A DNA stretch of 64,000 nt from Terriglobia bacterium (lineage in GTDB: Bacteria; Acidobacteriota; Terriglobia; Terriglobales; Acidobacteriaceae). A program made the translations under genes and the position numbers. The DNA is taken from positions 21,847 to 85,846 of the forward strand of contig JAIQFP010000021.1 of the NCBI GenBank assembly GCA_020073165.1. The letters run 5' to 3'. Of this stretch, positions 44,919 to 52,800 are shown piece after piece; the stretch's first letter is position 1; the number at the start of each line of letters is the position of its first letter. The notes under the pieces are model-generated. The model made no database searches. It was given only the letters and a program-made list of their open reading frames with translations, and was not told the origin of the DNA.

Positions 44919-47348
44919 CTAGTCCATTGGCGACAGTCTCGGTCCGGTCTCATGCTCGGCCTTCGCGGCCGCCGCCTTCATGGTTGTGTCCTGTGGCTTC
45001 AGGTCAAAGACAAGCTTGTCGATCGTGCCCGTGAATTTGAATGGCACGTCATAGTCGAGACTCACGGGTGTACCCGTGTCTTCGCCGACATCGAAGGTTT
45101 CATCGAAGGAGAAGCGCCCGGGAATCGTGCTATATCGAACCGTAGAATTCGCGAGCCGTCCTTGCGCGACTTGCTTGCCATCCACGCTCAACGTCCCGGT
45201 GCCCCCTTTACCCATGTCGCCTCCGTCATAGACGAAATCGAACACCACTGTGTGCTTGCCGGGCGGAAGGGCATTGTTAGCTGCGATGTTGTAGTGCACA
45301 ACATTGCCCAGGTTGTAGTGGAAGACCGGTTTGCCGGCCTTAAACATCAGCGCGTACCCGGCGGAGAGCCCACCCTGGGTCACGATGATTCCTTGTTCAT
45401 TGCCTTTGGGGAGATCCACGTTGGCGGTGATCCGGAATGACTTGTTCTTGATATCCGGAGCGGCGCCTTCGGGAATCCGCGTGACGGTTCCGTAGTAATT
45501 GAACTGGGTACGCCCGCGGGTCAGGCTCGGACGAATAGACACATCCATTCGTGCGACCTTGCTGTCGTCCAGCGGGAGCACGTTGTACTTGGCCGCCTCG
45601 GCATAGAACAGCAGTTGCAGTTCATGCAGCTTATCGGGGTTCTGCTCGGCCAGGTTCACTGCCTCGCTAAAGTCGTCCGCAACATGGTAGAGCTCCCATT
45701 TGTAGCCGCTGATGACATCGACGGGAGCAGCGACGAGCGGATCCTCCCAAGGTGCAAAGTGCGGAGTGGTGCAGGCTATCCAACCATCGTGATAGATGCC
45801 GCGGTTGCCGAACATCTCAAAATACTGCGTCCGGCGAGTAGAGGGCACTTTCGCATCGGCGAAACTATAGGCCATGCTGACACCCTCGATCGGTTTCTGC
45901 GCAACGCCGTTAACCACCGAGGGCTGCTGCACGCCGAGCACATCCAGGATTGTCGGCACGATATCGATCGTGTGATGCCATTGCGTTCGGATACCCTGGT
46001 CCTTAATGCGGGCGGGCCAGGAAATGACCATCGCGTTACGCGTGCCGCCGTAGTGCGAGGCGATCTGCTTGGCCCACTGGAACGGAGTGTCCATCGCGTG
46101 TGCCCAACCGACGGGGTAGTGGTTGTGCGTCTTCCACGTGCCCAGATCGTCCTTGTGTTTCAGAACCTCTCTGTAATCTTCAGCAATGCCATTGAGCATG
46201 GCGATTTCGTTGAGCGAGCCTTGGAAATTGCCTTCGGCACTGGCGCCGTTGTCGCCGACGATGTAGATGACCAGCGTGTTATCGAGTTCGCCAATCTGCT
46301 GGATTGCGTCCAGGACTCGGCCCACGTTGTAGTCGGTCTGGGAGAGATACCCGGCGTAAATCTCCATCATGTAGGCAAAGAGTTGCCTCTGCTCGGCGTT
46401 GAAGGAATCCCAGGCCGGAATCCCCCGGCTGCGCTCAGTTAGCTGGGTGTCGGCTGGCACGATGCCGAGTTTCTTTTGCCGCGCCAGAGTTTCCTCGCGC
46501 AACTTGTCCCAACCCTGGTCGAACTGGCTCTTGTACTTCGCGACCCATTCCGGCCGGGGATGATGCGGAGAGTGCGTGGCTCCCGGTGCGTAGTAAAGGA
46601 AAATTGGCCGCTCAGGAGCGACGGCATGTTGGTTACGGATCCACTTGATGGCTTTGTCAGCCATGTCGTAATCGAAGTTGTAATCCGAATTGCCCAGGTA
46701 CGGCTCAACCGGCGTTGTTCCTTCAAACGCAGCCGGCCGCCACTGGCTGGTTTCTGCGCCTACAAAACCGTAGAAATAATCAAATCCCAGGCTGGTCGGC
46801 CACAGATCGAATGGCCCGGCCTGACTGCTCTGCCAATCGGGCACGTTGTGGTTCTTGCCGAACCAGGCAGTGTTCCAGCCTTTCTGTTTCAGGATTTCGG
46901 CAACGGTAGCGGTATCTTTCCCCATCTGGCTGTCGTAGCCGGGGAAACCCGTGCCCTGTTCCATAATTACGCCGGTATGCACGGAGTGATGATTGCGGCC
47001 AGTGAGCAGCGCCGCCCGCGTAGGCGAGCTGAGCGCCGTAGTGTGGAACTGCGTGTAGCGCAGACCATGCTGCGCCAGTCGCTCGAGGGTCGGCGTACTG
47101 ACCGGCCCACCGAAGGTGCTCGACGCCCCGAAGCCGACGTCATCCAGCAAAATCAACACGACGTTGGGTGCTCCCTTGGGCGCCACCACCGGGCGGGGAA
47201 AGTCAGACCTGGAATCCTTGGCGCTCAGCCCGATCTGCCCCTTGAAGGGTGGGGAGGATGCGGGCAGCACCTCCTGGGCACAGAGTGGTGCGCTCCAGCC
47301 CGCGAGCGCCACTGAAAATGCGGTCAAGAACATGTCTCGCGATTTCAT
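44919..47348 (-). CDS. Ser-type arylsulfatase, exported
   Basis: 809 residues from the ATG at 47348 (GGAGAAAC before it), with a signal peptide ending in APLCAQ. Sulfatase fold: NVVLILLDDVGFGASSTFGG supplies two metal Asp; the maturation motif is TTALSSPTRAALLTGRNHH, so the key residue is Ser in SxPxR. Other metal or sulfate residues are in HSPHHPRPEW and VIYIVGDNGASAEG. The C-terminal 200 residues form a beta domain (GKHTVVFDFVYDGG). It hydrolyses sulfate esters in the periplasm; substrate unknown. Co-oriented with its maturase, DUF1254 protein and, upstream, an outer-membrane barrel. Confidence 0.93.
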   Translation of the reverse strand: MKSRDMFLTAFSVALAGWSAPLCAQEVLPASSPPFKGQIGLSAKDSRSDFPRPVVAPKGAPNVVLILLDDVGFGASSTFGGPVSTPTLERLAQHGLRYTQFHTTALSSPTRAALLTGRNHHSVHTGVIMEQGTGFPGYDSQMGKDTATVAEILKQKGWNTAWFGKNHNVPDWQSSQAGPFDLWPTSLGFDYFYGFVGAETSQWRPAAFEGTTPVEPYLGNSDYNFDYDMADKAIKWIRNQHAVAPERPIFLYYAPGATHSPHHPRPEWVAKYKSQFDQGWDKLREETLARQKKLGIVPADTQLTERSRGIPAWDSFNAEQRQLFAYMMEIYAGYLSQTDYNVGRVLDAIQQIGELDNTLVIYIVGDNGASAEGNFQGSLNEIAMLNGIAEDYREVLKHKDDLGTWKTHNHYPVGWAHAMDTPFQWAKQIASHYGGTRNAMVISWPARIKDQGIRTQWHHTIDIVPTILDVLGVQQPSVVNGVAQKPIEGVSMAYSFADAKVPSTRRTQYFEMFGNRGIYHDGWIACTTPHFAPWEDPLVAAPVDVISGYKWELYHVADDFSEAVNLAEQNPDKLHELQLLFYAEAAKYNVLPLDDSKVARMDVSIRPSLTRGRTQFNYYGTVTRIPEGAAPDIKNKSFRITANVDLPKGNEQGIIVTQGGLSAGYALMFKAGKPVFHYNLGNVVHYNIAANNALPPGKHTVVFDFVYDGGDMGKGGTGTLSVDGKQVAQGRLANSTVRYSTIPGRFSFDETFDVGEDTGTPVSLDYDVPFKFTGTIDKLVFDLKPQDTTMKAAAAKAEHETGPRLSPMD

Positions 47349-47434
47349 CAGTTTCTCCTTCACCAACACAGGGCGTGTACCCCCGCTTTGTTTCGTTCTT
47401 TTCGCTGGCAGCGACCAGCGATTTCGCAAATGCG

Positions 47435-48388
47435 CTATTGCCTCGTTGTTCCCGGTATCCGCAATGTCCAGGAGGCGCCAAAGGCAATCGTGGTTCCCTG
47501 GGAATGGGCCCGTGCCCGATACTCCGGTTCGTACTTGAAATAGAGACTCAGACCCTTCGCGGGGACTATGAAGTTGGTCTGAAAACCGACGGCATGAACC
47601 GAGTAATAGGGAGCGAGGCTGGCTGGAACACCGGGAGCAATCGTGCCCCCGTTCGCACTCACTTGCCACTGGTCATACCCGATCAGGCCGAGTTGCAGCA
47701 GCTTCTTCTGCTGCTTATCCAAAGGGAGCATTTGTCCTAGTCCCCATTCCGCGGTGAACGCCTGCCCTGGCGTCATGTCACTGCCGGTTTTCTTGCCATG
47801 GAACTCCCAATCGGTCGTGAGGTTCAGCGACGTTCCCTTGTTTTTTGTGAGGTACGCCGTGGTGCCGGTCACGAAGTGGTGTCCCCAGTATCCGGAGCCG
47901 ACGTTGTCAGTAGCTACGGGTGTGTAACGACCAACAGGAGCCGAAAAGGCGTAAGCGACGTAAGTGTCGGCTCTCGGGAGACGCCAGCCCAGAGTCGCAG
48001 GCTGTATCCAGACGTCAGCCAGTCCGTGTCCTCCGGCGTTGATACCGAATTGGGGGACCGTGAGAGAACCATTTGCGGTGGGCACACTCGCAAGCATCGC
48101 GAGGCGGCCACCTAGAAACTTGAAATTCGGAACGAAATAGAAATTGTGTTCGATTGCCCAGACTCCGTAATTCCCATGGACTGGAATGGAATGCCCGTTG
48201 GAATCCTTCATGGAATCGGCGGAGTAGTTGATCGTCAAATTGGCGTAGGTGAACCCGGGTTCGGGCAGTACTCCGGCATTTAGACCGGACTGCCCCGGTA
48301 GCCATTGACCCTTCTGTTGTGCCAACCCATATGGAATCAGGACGAGCATAATGACGATGACAAGTGCCCGCCTTACGGTTTGCACCAC
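47435..48388 (-). CDS. Outer-membrane SphA/MetA-like transporter barrel
   Basis: 317 residues, GTG start 12 bases after AGGAGG, signal peptide RALVIVIMLVLIPYGLAQ. Beta-barrel strands alternate throughout (GFTYANLTINYSADS, GLADVWIQPATLGWRL, TYVAYAFSAPVGRYTP), ending FGASWTLRIP. It resembles the phenol-degradation MetA-like / SphA outer-membrane transporter family. Upstream of the sulfatase on the same strand (87 bp), it may import the sulfated or desulfated aromatic or alkyl compound. This role is inferred only from position. Confidence 0.8.
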   Translation of the reverse strand: MVQTVRRALVIVIMLVLIPYGLAQQKGQWLPGQSGLNAGVLPEPGFTYANLTINYSADSMKDSNGHSIPVHGNYGVWAIEHNFYFVPNFKFLGGRLAMLASVPTANGSLTVPQFGINAGGHGLADVWIQPATLGWRLPRADTYVAYAFSAPVGRYTPVATDNVGSGYWGHHFVTGTTAYLTKNKGTSLNLTTDWEFHGKKTGSDMTPGQAFTAEWGLGQMLPLDKQQKKLLQLGLIGYDQWQVSANGGTIAPGVPASLAPYYSVHAVGFQTNFIVPAKGLSLYFKYEPEYRARAHSQGTTIAFGASWTLRIPGTTRQ

Positions 48389-48484
48389 GTGGAGCCTCCT
48401 TTCCTCCTGACGAGAGTTCGATGTTGGGGCCGAATTCAGCCTGAGTGGGCGCGTGGAGGCTGCCTGCTTCAGTAAGCTGCGTCC

Positions 48485-49174
48485 TTAGTGGCAGGATGGA
48501 TCATCTTGGAATTTGCCGCTTCCCAACATCGTTGCAAGGAAACGCCCGCAAGTTAATAGCTTTTGAGACATTGGTTCATTCCGCAGCGCATCAGCTGAAA
48601 GCGCGTACTTCGCGGTGTCCATGGATCTTCGCGCTTCGACGAGTCTACGGCTCCACTCGCGAACGGCCTCGAACTCATTCGTCAGCAGTTGAAGGGCACT
48701 GCGATCGGCATCCGTCGAAACTGCCACAGACGCCATTCTGAGGGCATTTGCCGCTTGTTCCCGGTAGCCCGACACCCAATCGTCCGTGACCTGATAGCCG
48801 TTCTGAATGGCATACGCAAGCGGACTCGCCCATTCCCTCATCGATGCTATGGTCTCGATTCCTGCTTTCGTGAACTCTCGAGACAAGCCCATTTCATCTG
48901 TCGAGACCGGCGGTCCAACTTCGGTAGTGCTCACACTGGTTGGCGGCAACGTCAAGACTATCCGGTTCGCTTTGAAGCTCAAGGATGCGTTCGTGATTTC
49001 AGCCAGGGCTTTCAGGTCGACGTACGGGTGCCCCTCGATTTGAATGACCGGCGCTTGTCCAGACTTTCCATCCACTACAAGAGTTCCGACTTGCTGCTTG
49101 GGTTGAGCCCAAATAACCTCAGATACAAACAGTATGAGTAGAATGATCGACTTGCCGCAAATATTCGCCCTCAT
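48485..49174 (-). CDS. Exported protein with stalk-like N-terminal domain
   Basis: 229 residues from the ATG at 49174 (GGAG upstream), leader SIILLILFVSEVIWAQ. The N-terminal QIEGHPYVDLKALAEITNAS then FKANRIVLTLP resembles the copper-amine-oxidase N-terminal (stalk) domain. The rest is helical (FEAVREWSRRLVEARRSMD) and has two late Cys. Function unknown. It is 96 bp upstream of the barrel gene. Confidence 0.7.
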   Translation of the reverse strand: MRANICGKSIILLILFVSEVIWAQPKQQVGTLVVDGKSGQAPVIQIEGHPYVDLKALAEITNASLSFKANRIVLTLPPTSVSTTEVGPPVSTDEMGLSREFTKAGIETIASMREWASPLAYAIQNGYQVTDDWVSGYREQAANALRMASVAVSTDADRSALQLLTNEFEAVREWSRRLVEARRSMDTAKYALSADALRNEPMSQKLLTCGRFLATMLGSGKFQDDPSCH

Positions 49175-49538
49175 GAGGCACACTCCATCGCGTCAAGGCT
49201 AGTGGACACTCCCTCCCGACCATGCGATTTGGCCGGACGCTTGCGTCAGCCAACAAAATCAACCCCTCATGATTATCCGCTTCGCGATCTCCACGTTCAT
49301 TGAAGAATCGATCGGATCATACCCAGCCTGCCCATTTCGGGACGGCACGCGGCACCAGTTATCATTGGTGGTGATGGCCGCCGGTGTCGAAAAAGCTCGC
49401 CGCGAGGTCTGGGTTGACGTTGGTCGTAATCTCACGCCTGCCAGAGCTCATCCGGAACTCGTAGCGTCCCGCGGCGTCGACATCGACGTGAATACGTAGT
49501 TCTCGCGGCATGTTCCTCAAAGCAATCGCCTTGCGCGG
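49175..49538. other. Gap without a supported gene
   Basis: 364 bp between the stalk-domain gene and an alkyl-sulfatase fragment. A minus-strand frame at 49362-49577 (71 residues, ends FFDTGGHHHQ) exists but lacks support. It may hold further remains of the degraded gene. Confidence 0.4.
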
Positions 49539-49676
49539 CAATGGTGCGCCCGCGACTACTACGGCACGGTCAACCACGACTCCAAGGCTGTCTACCAGAA
49601 ATATATCGGATGGTACGACTCGAACCCCGCCAACCTAAATCCACTTCCTCCAGCCGATTCGACGCCGGCAAGATGA
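49539..49676 (+). pseudogene. Fragment of SdsA-type alkyl sulfatase (MBL fold)
   Basis: The plus frame reads RDYYGTVNHDSKAVYQKYIG then WYDSNPANLNPLPPA and stops at 49676. This is a conserved block of alkyl sulfatases (SdsA1/BDS1) near the sulfatase dimerisation domain. Nothing before or after matches, so only about 45 codons remain. It is a relic next to the arylsulfatase locus. Confidence 0.65.
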
Positions 49677-49686
49677 GTTGTGGCGC

Positions 49687-50118
49687 CTATGATGGAATTC
49701 GCACAATCTGCACAGAGCAGAGCGCGTGATGAGCTACAGCTTCTGAAACGCTGCCGAGGAAGAAGCGTCCGAGCCCCTTGCGTCCATGAGAGCCCAGAAC
49801 AATCAAGTCAGCGTGCCATTCTGCAGCATTATCCAAAATGACACTCCTCGCGTCGCCTGTTACGACTGCCTTGGTCACTCTGAAGCCAGCGGAGGAGAGC
49901 GTTTTGGCCACCCGATCCACCAATTCGTGTGCTTGCGGGAGTTGCTCCTCCAGCTCTGGATAGTATCCTGGGGACATCTGTGGAGGCTCTGAGATCGCAA
50001 TCGGCTCAACGACGTGCAACACCCGAACTTCGGTATCCTGAGACCGGAACTGCCCGGCGAGGCTCTTCGCCGCAGCTTCTGAGAACCGGGAATCATCAAT
50101 TGCCAGTAGGACCTTCAT
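49687..50118 (-). CDS. Universal stress protein (UspA family)
   Basis: 143 residues from the ATG at 50118. MKVLLAIDDSRFSEAA opens the fold and GSHGRKGLGRFFLGSVSEA is the ATP-binding G-2x-G-9x-G(S) motif, so this is an ATP-binding type. The end VQIVRIPS is the usual last strand. Cytoplasmic dimer for stress survival. Divergent or isolated; the neighbour at 50227 is on the same strand 109 bp upstream. Confidence 0.92.
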   Translation of the reverse strand: MKVLLAIDDSRFSEAAAKSLAGQFRSQDTEVRVLHVVEPIAISEPPQMSPGYYPELEEQLPQAHELVDRVAKTLSSAGFRVTKAVVTGDARSVILDNAAEWHADLIVLGSHGRKGLGRFFLGSVSEAVAHHALCSVQIVRIPS

Positions 50119-50226
50119 GACTTCCTGCCTTATGCTGGCACCACGCCACAAATGGGGATGCTGCCTTGGCGGCAGGCGCGGCGCACCACGATTCGGGCAG
50201 TCCGCCAAGCTGAATATTGTAGGTGT

Positions 50227-50481
50227 CTAGCCGCCTTTCTTCGTAAAGACGCCTCCCGGGCCGTGGGCCATTCCTTCGACCCTCTCGGGTAGGGCCGCAC
50301 CCTCGTAGCTAGCGCCCAGTGCAGCCAGAATCTTTTCCTGATTCTTTACGATGACATTCAAGGTCTCCTGATGCCTCTTGATCTCCTCCTGGTTCTTCAG
50401 GATCAAGGCTTGGTTCTGAAGAATCGTCACCTGATTGGCGAGTATTACGTCTGTTTCTGGGAGGACAGCGGTTGAGGACAT
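50227..50481 (-). CDS. Small coiled-coil protein, 84 residues
   Basis: Starts MSSTAVLPETDVI then heptad-like N-Q-rich helix ANQVTILQNQALILKNQEEI and KRHQETLNVIVKNQEKILAA, a predicted coiled coil, then a Gly-rich tail ending FTKKGG. No signal peptide. No family recognised. Probably co-transcribed with the universal stress protein. Confidence 0.6.
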   Translation of the reverse strand: MSSTAVLPETDVILANQVTILQNQALILKNQEEIKRHQETLNVIVKNQEKILAALGASYEGAALPERVEGMAHGPGGVFTKKGG

Positions 50482-50724
50482 GATGAAATCTCCTGGGACA
50501 CTTGGACTCGACTAAATCCTAATCGACAGAAATTACAAAGCCCGGCCCCTTGCCGCATAAGGGTGCCCTCACCTTCTGGCGGACCGGGCATTGAATTTGG
50601 CAGTACGTGTTTTGATTGCTCCTACCAACGATTACAGGTCTGCAGGAGCGCTACTGTCTGTGATTACTGGCACTATCCAAGGTGATTTCGTCGCAATGGC
50701 GTCAGGCCCTGCTCCCACGAGAGT

Positions 50725-51003
50725 GTGCCCCATGATCGCTTTGATCCGTCGAGGATGGAGAAGTCAGTGACAGTGGGGCTTCCCGTTTTGGGATTGGCAC
50801 TGCTAACCGCAGCTTGGCTTTGGAGTGGCGGTTCCTACCTCTTCACCCGATACTTGACGAAATCAGATGGGATGAGGAGGGCCGGTCCCCGACGGGATGC
50901 TGTACGCTCCCAAGTAATCGACGTGCTTGAAAGCACCACCAAGGCTACACAATCCGTTGTGATCAAGCGCACTGCTTGGGAGTGGTTCAATCTATTAAAT
51001 TAA
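50725..51003 (+). CDS. Possible small membrane protein, 92 residues (uncertain)
   Basis: Contains one membrane segment (GLPVLGLALLTAAWLWSGGS) followed by a basic cytoplasmic part. A start at 50755 (MEKSVTVG) is the alternative. No clear ribosome binding site and no family known. Coding is plausible but weak. Confidence 0.35.
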   Translation: MPHDRFDPSRMEKSVTVGLPVLGLALLTAAWLWSGGSYLFTRYLTKSDGMRRAGPRRDAVRSQVIDVLESTTKATQSVVIKRTAWEWFNLLN

Positions 51004-51537
51004 GGCGCTGAAATCACAGGAAGCACCACTGTGTGCGAGCAGGGATAAGGAACTGTTTATCTCAGTTCGCCAGGAGGGACAATGACTCGCGTTAGGAACG
51101 CTCCTTGCTTGGGCATTCCAGTGTTTCCAATAACTTCAATGGTTGCCGTGGGACTGCCAAACACTGGAAAATACGCATAAGACAGAGAGATCGTGGGTGA
51201 TCAACGTGGGTGATTCTACGAGGCAACATTCGATCTGAAGACCTGCGAAACCTCGCTCCTGTCGACATCCATGATATCTTCCTTCCTGTTCAGGCGCTTC
51301 CTGAAACGCTGCTGACTGCGTTCAGAAAACGTCTCCCCACCGGTGTCTGCAAGTAGCTGATTCCAAGTGGCCGGATCGGCCACAAAATCTCGTCAACTAA
51401 CACCTGTTTATTGAAGCCTGCTGGGTCAATGAGTGTAATGGCGATGTTACAACAGTTAAACTGAGTCGCTTGAGTATTGGCGGGGCCAGGTGTAAATTTC
51501 CGGGTTGTCCGCTCAAGTCGGACCCAAGGAGGTCGGG
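51004..51537. other. Gap containing repeat copy B
   Basis: 534 bp. The only feature I can name is the dispersed repeat at 51426-51458. A short imperfect inverted stretch (TTCAGGCGCTTCCTGAAACG region, near 51290) was noticed but is not a terminator. No gene supported. Confidence 0.4.
51426..51458 (+). repeat. Dispersed repeat copy B
   Basis: TCAATGAGTGTAATGGCGAT then GTTACAACAGTTA. Direct-repeat partner of copy C 393 bp downstream; the two bracket the GlsB gene. Shares ACAACAGTTA with copy E. Confidence 0.8.
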
Positions 51538-51783
51538 ATGGGATTTCTCACATGGATTGTGGTCGGACTGATCGCAGGTTGGCTTGCTGGCAGGGTTATG
51601 AAGGGTGGTGGCTACGGCGTACTCGTGGACATCATTCTCGGAATTCTCGGAGGCATTTTGGGCGGCTGGATCTTCGGGATGTTGGGAATCTGGCCGGGCG
51701 GCGGAATAATCGGCTCCATCATTGTGGCATTTGTGGGCGCGGTGATTTTGGTCTGGATTACCCGCTTACTAAAAAAGGCTTGA
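51538..51783 (+). CDS. GlsB/YeaQ/YmgE stress-response membrane protein
   Basis: 81 residues from the ATG at 51538 (AGGAGGTCGGG before it). Three Gly-rich membrane helices: TWIVVGLIAGWLAGRVMKGG, VDIILGILGGILGGWIFGML, IIGSIIVAFVGAVILVWI, with RLLKKA at the end. Inner-membrane transglycosylase-associated family, linked to stress. It lies alone between direct repeat copies B and C, like a cassette. Confidence 0.9.
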   Translation: MGFLTWIVVGLIAGWLAGRVMKGGGYGVLVDIILGILGGILGGWIFGMLGIWPGGGIIGSIIVAFVGAVILVWITRLLKKA

Positions 51784-52226
51784 TCGTTGAAGCAAAGAAG
51801 CATTCACCCACGATACGGTCAATGAGCGTAATGGCGATTTATCACCAATTGAGGGTGAGTGCCTACCAGTTGGCAGCTCGGATTACTTCCTGTTTGCCGA
51901 CAATCCGGGAGTTATCGCGTGGTGGTTCGAGTCCAAATGCCGAGTGGCAAGGTTTCTGCCGAGTGCTCGTTCCTGAAAGGGTGCTCTCGGTACGCAGTTC
52001 AGGTCAGTTGTGCGAAGTGCTCATGGGAGCCCATGTGGAGGACTATCGCAGCTTCGCATACTCCGCCTTGGCTTTCTTCGGGATCAGGACGTCAGGGTCG
52101 GCGTCTTTCCAAGGACTGGCGTTACTGGGCCAGGTACGCTTGGGGCGCATATAGCCTTCTTGACGGTTTCTCCAAAATGCGAGAGGCTAGCAGACCGTCG
52201 CGTGGCTGCGACGCTGGGGGAGGCGT
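51784..52226. other. Gap containing repeat copy C
   Basis: 443 bp between GlsB and the sigma factor. Holds the repeat at 51819-51852. A short frame here has no coding support. The sigma factor promoter must lie at the right end. Confidence 0.4.
51819..51852 (+). repeat. Dispersed repeat copy C
   Basis: TCAATGAGCGTAATGGCGAT then TTATCACCAATTGA. It shares GGCGATTTATCACC with the hairpin-like GGCGATATTTCGCC of copy D. Confidence 0.8.
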
Positions 52227-52793
52227 GTGGAGACCACGATTTCGGCACTGATGGGCGCGGCCGAAGGCGGCGACGGCGCTGCTGCCGAAGAGCTGTTTGG
52301 GGCGCTCTACTCTGAGCTGCACCGGATGGCGAAGCGTGAACTCGCGCGACGGGGCACACCGGTGAGCCTCAGCGCCACGACCCTTCTGCACGAAGCCTAC
52401 CTCGACATGGCCGCACGCAGCGGCCCGTCGTTTCCTGACCGGGCTCGATTCATGGGATATGCGGCCCGAGTGATGCGGGGTTTGATAATTGATCACGCAC
52501 GGGAACGGCATGCCCAGAAACGCGGCGGACTGTTTGAAATTACTTCGCTCGATACCGAGTCCATGGAGGCCGCGGTGGACCACCGGGAACTGGTGCAAAT
52601 GAGCGAAGCATTGGACGAACTTGGCGAAGTGGAGCCTGCCCTCGCCGAACTGGTTGACCTGAAGTTCTTCTGCGGGTTTACATTCGCGGAAATTGCCGTC
52701 CTGCGGGATGTATCAGAACGGACGGTGCAGCGGAACTGGGAGAAGGCGCGCATTTATCTCCACCGGAAAATCCGCGCGGATCTTTCACTCTGA
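52227..52793 (+). CDS. ECF-type sigma factor (acidobacterial TIGR02999-like)
   Basis: 188 residues, GTG start. Region 2 is ELFGALYSELHRMAKRELAR and FMGYAARVMRGLIIDHARER; region 4 is LVDLKFFCGFTFAEIAVLRD then SERTVQRNWEKARIYLHRKI. This extracytoplasmic sigma group is expanded in Acidobacteria and usually precedes a Ser/Thr kinase, as here (7 bp to the kinase). Probably regulated through that kinase. A target promoter cannot be read. Confidence 0.9.
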   Translation: METTISALMGAAEGGDGAAAEELFGALYSELHRMAKRELARRGTPVSLSATTLLHEAYLDMAARSGPSFPDRARFMGYAARVMRGLIIDHARERHAQKRGGLFEITSLDTESMEAAVDHRELVQMSEALDELGEVEPALAELVDLKFFCGFTFAEIAVLRDVSERTVQRNWEKARIYLHRKIRADLSL

Positions 52794-52800
52794 GGAGCCC

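Noticed and set aside
50525..50605. Terminator hairpin (AGCCCGGCCCC ... GGACCGGGCAT)
   Set aside because: The arms are imperfect, the loop exceeds 40 bases and no T-run follows.
51426..51852. Integron attC sites with GlsB as a gene cassette
   Set aside because: Copy B contains GTTAAAC, which fits the core site, but the other copies lack paired GTTRRRY/RYYYAAC boxes and no integron-type integrase with its extra motif is present.
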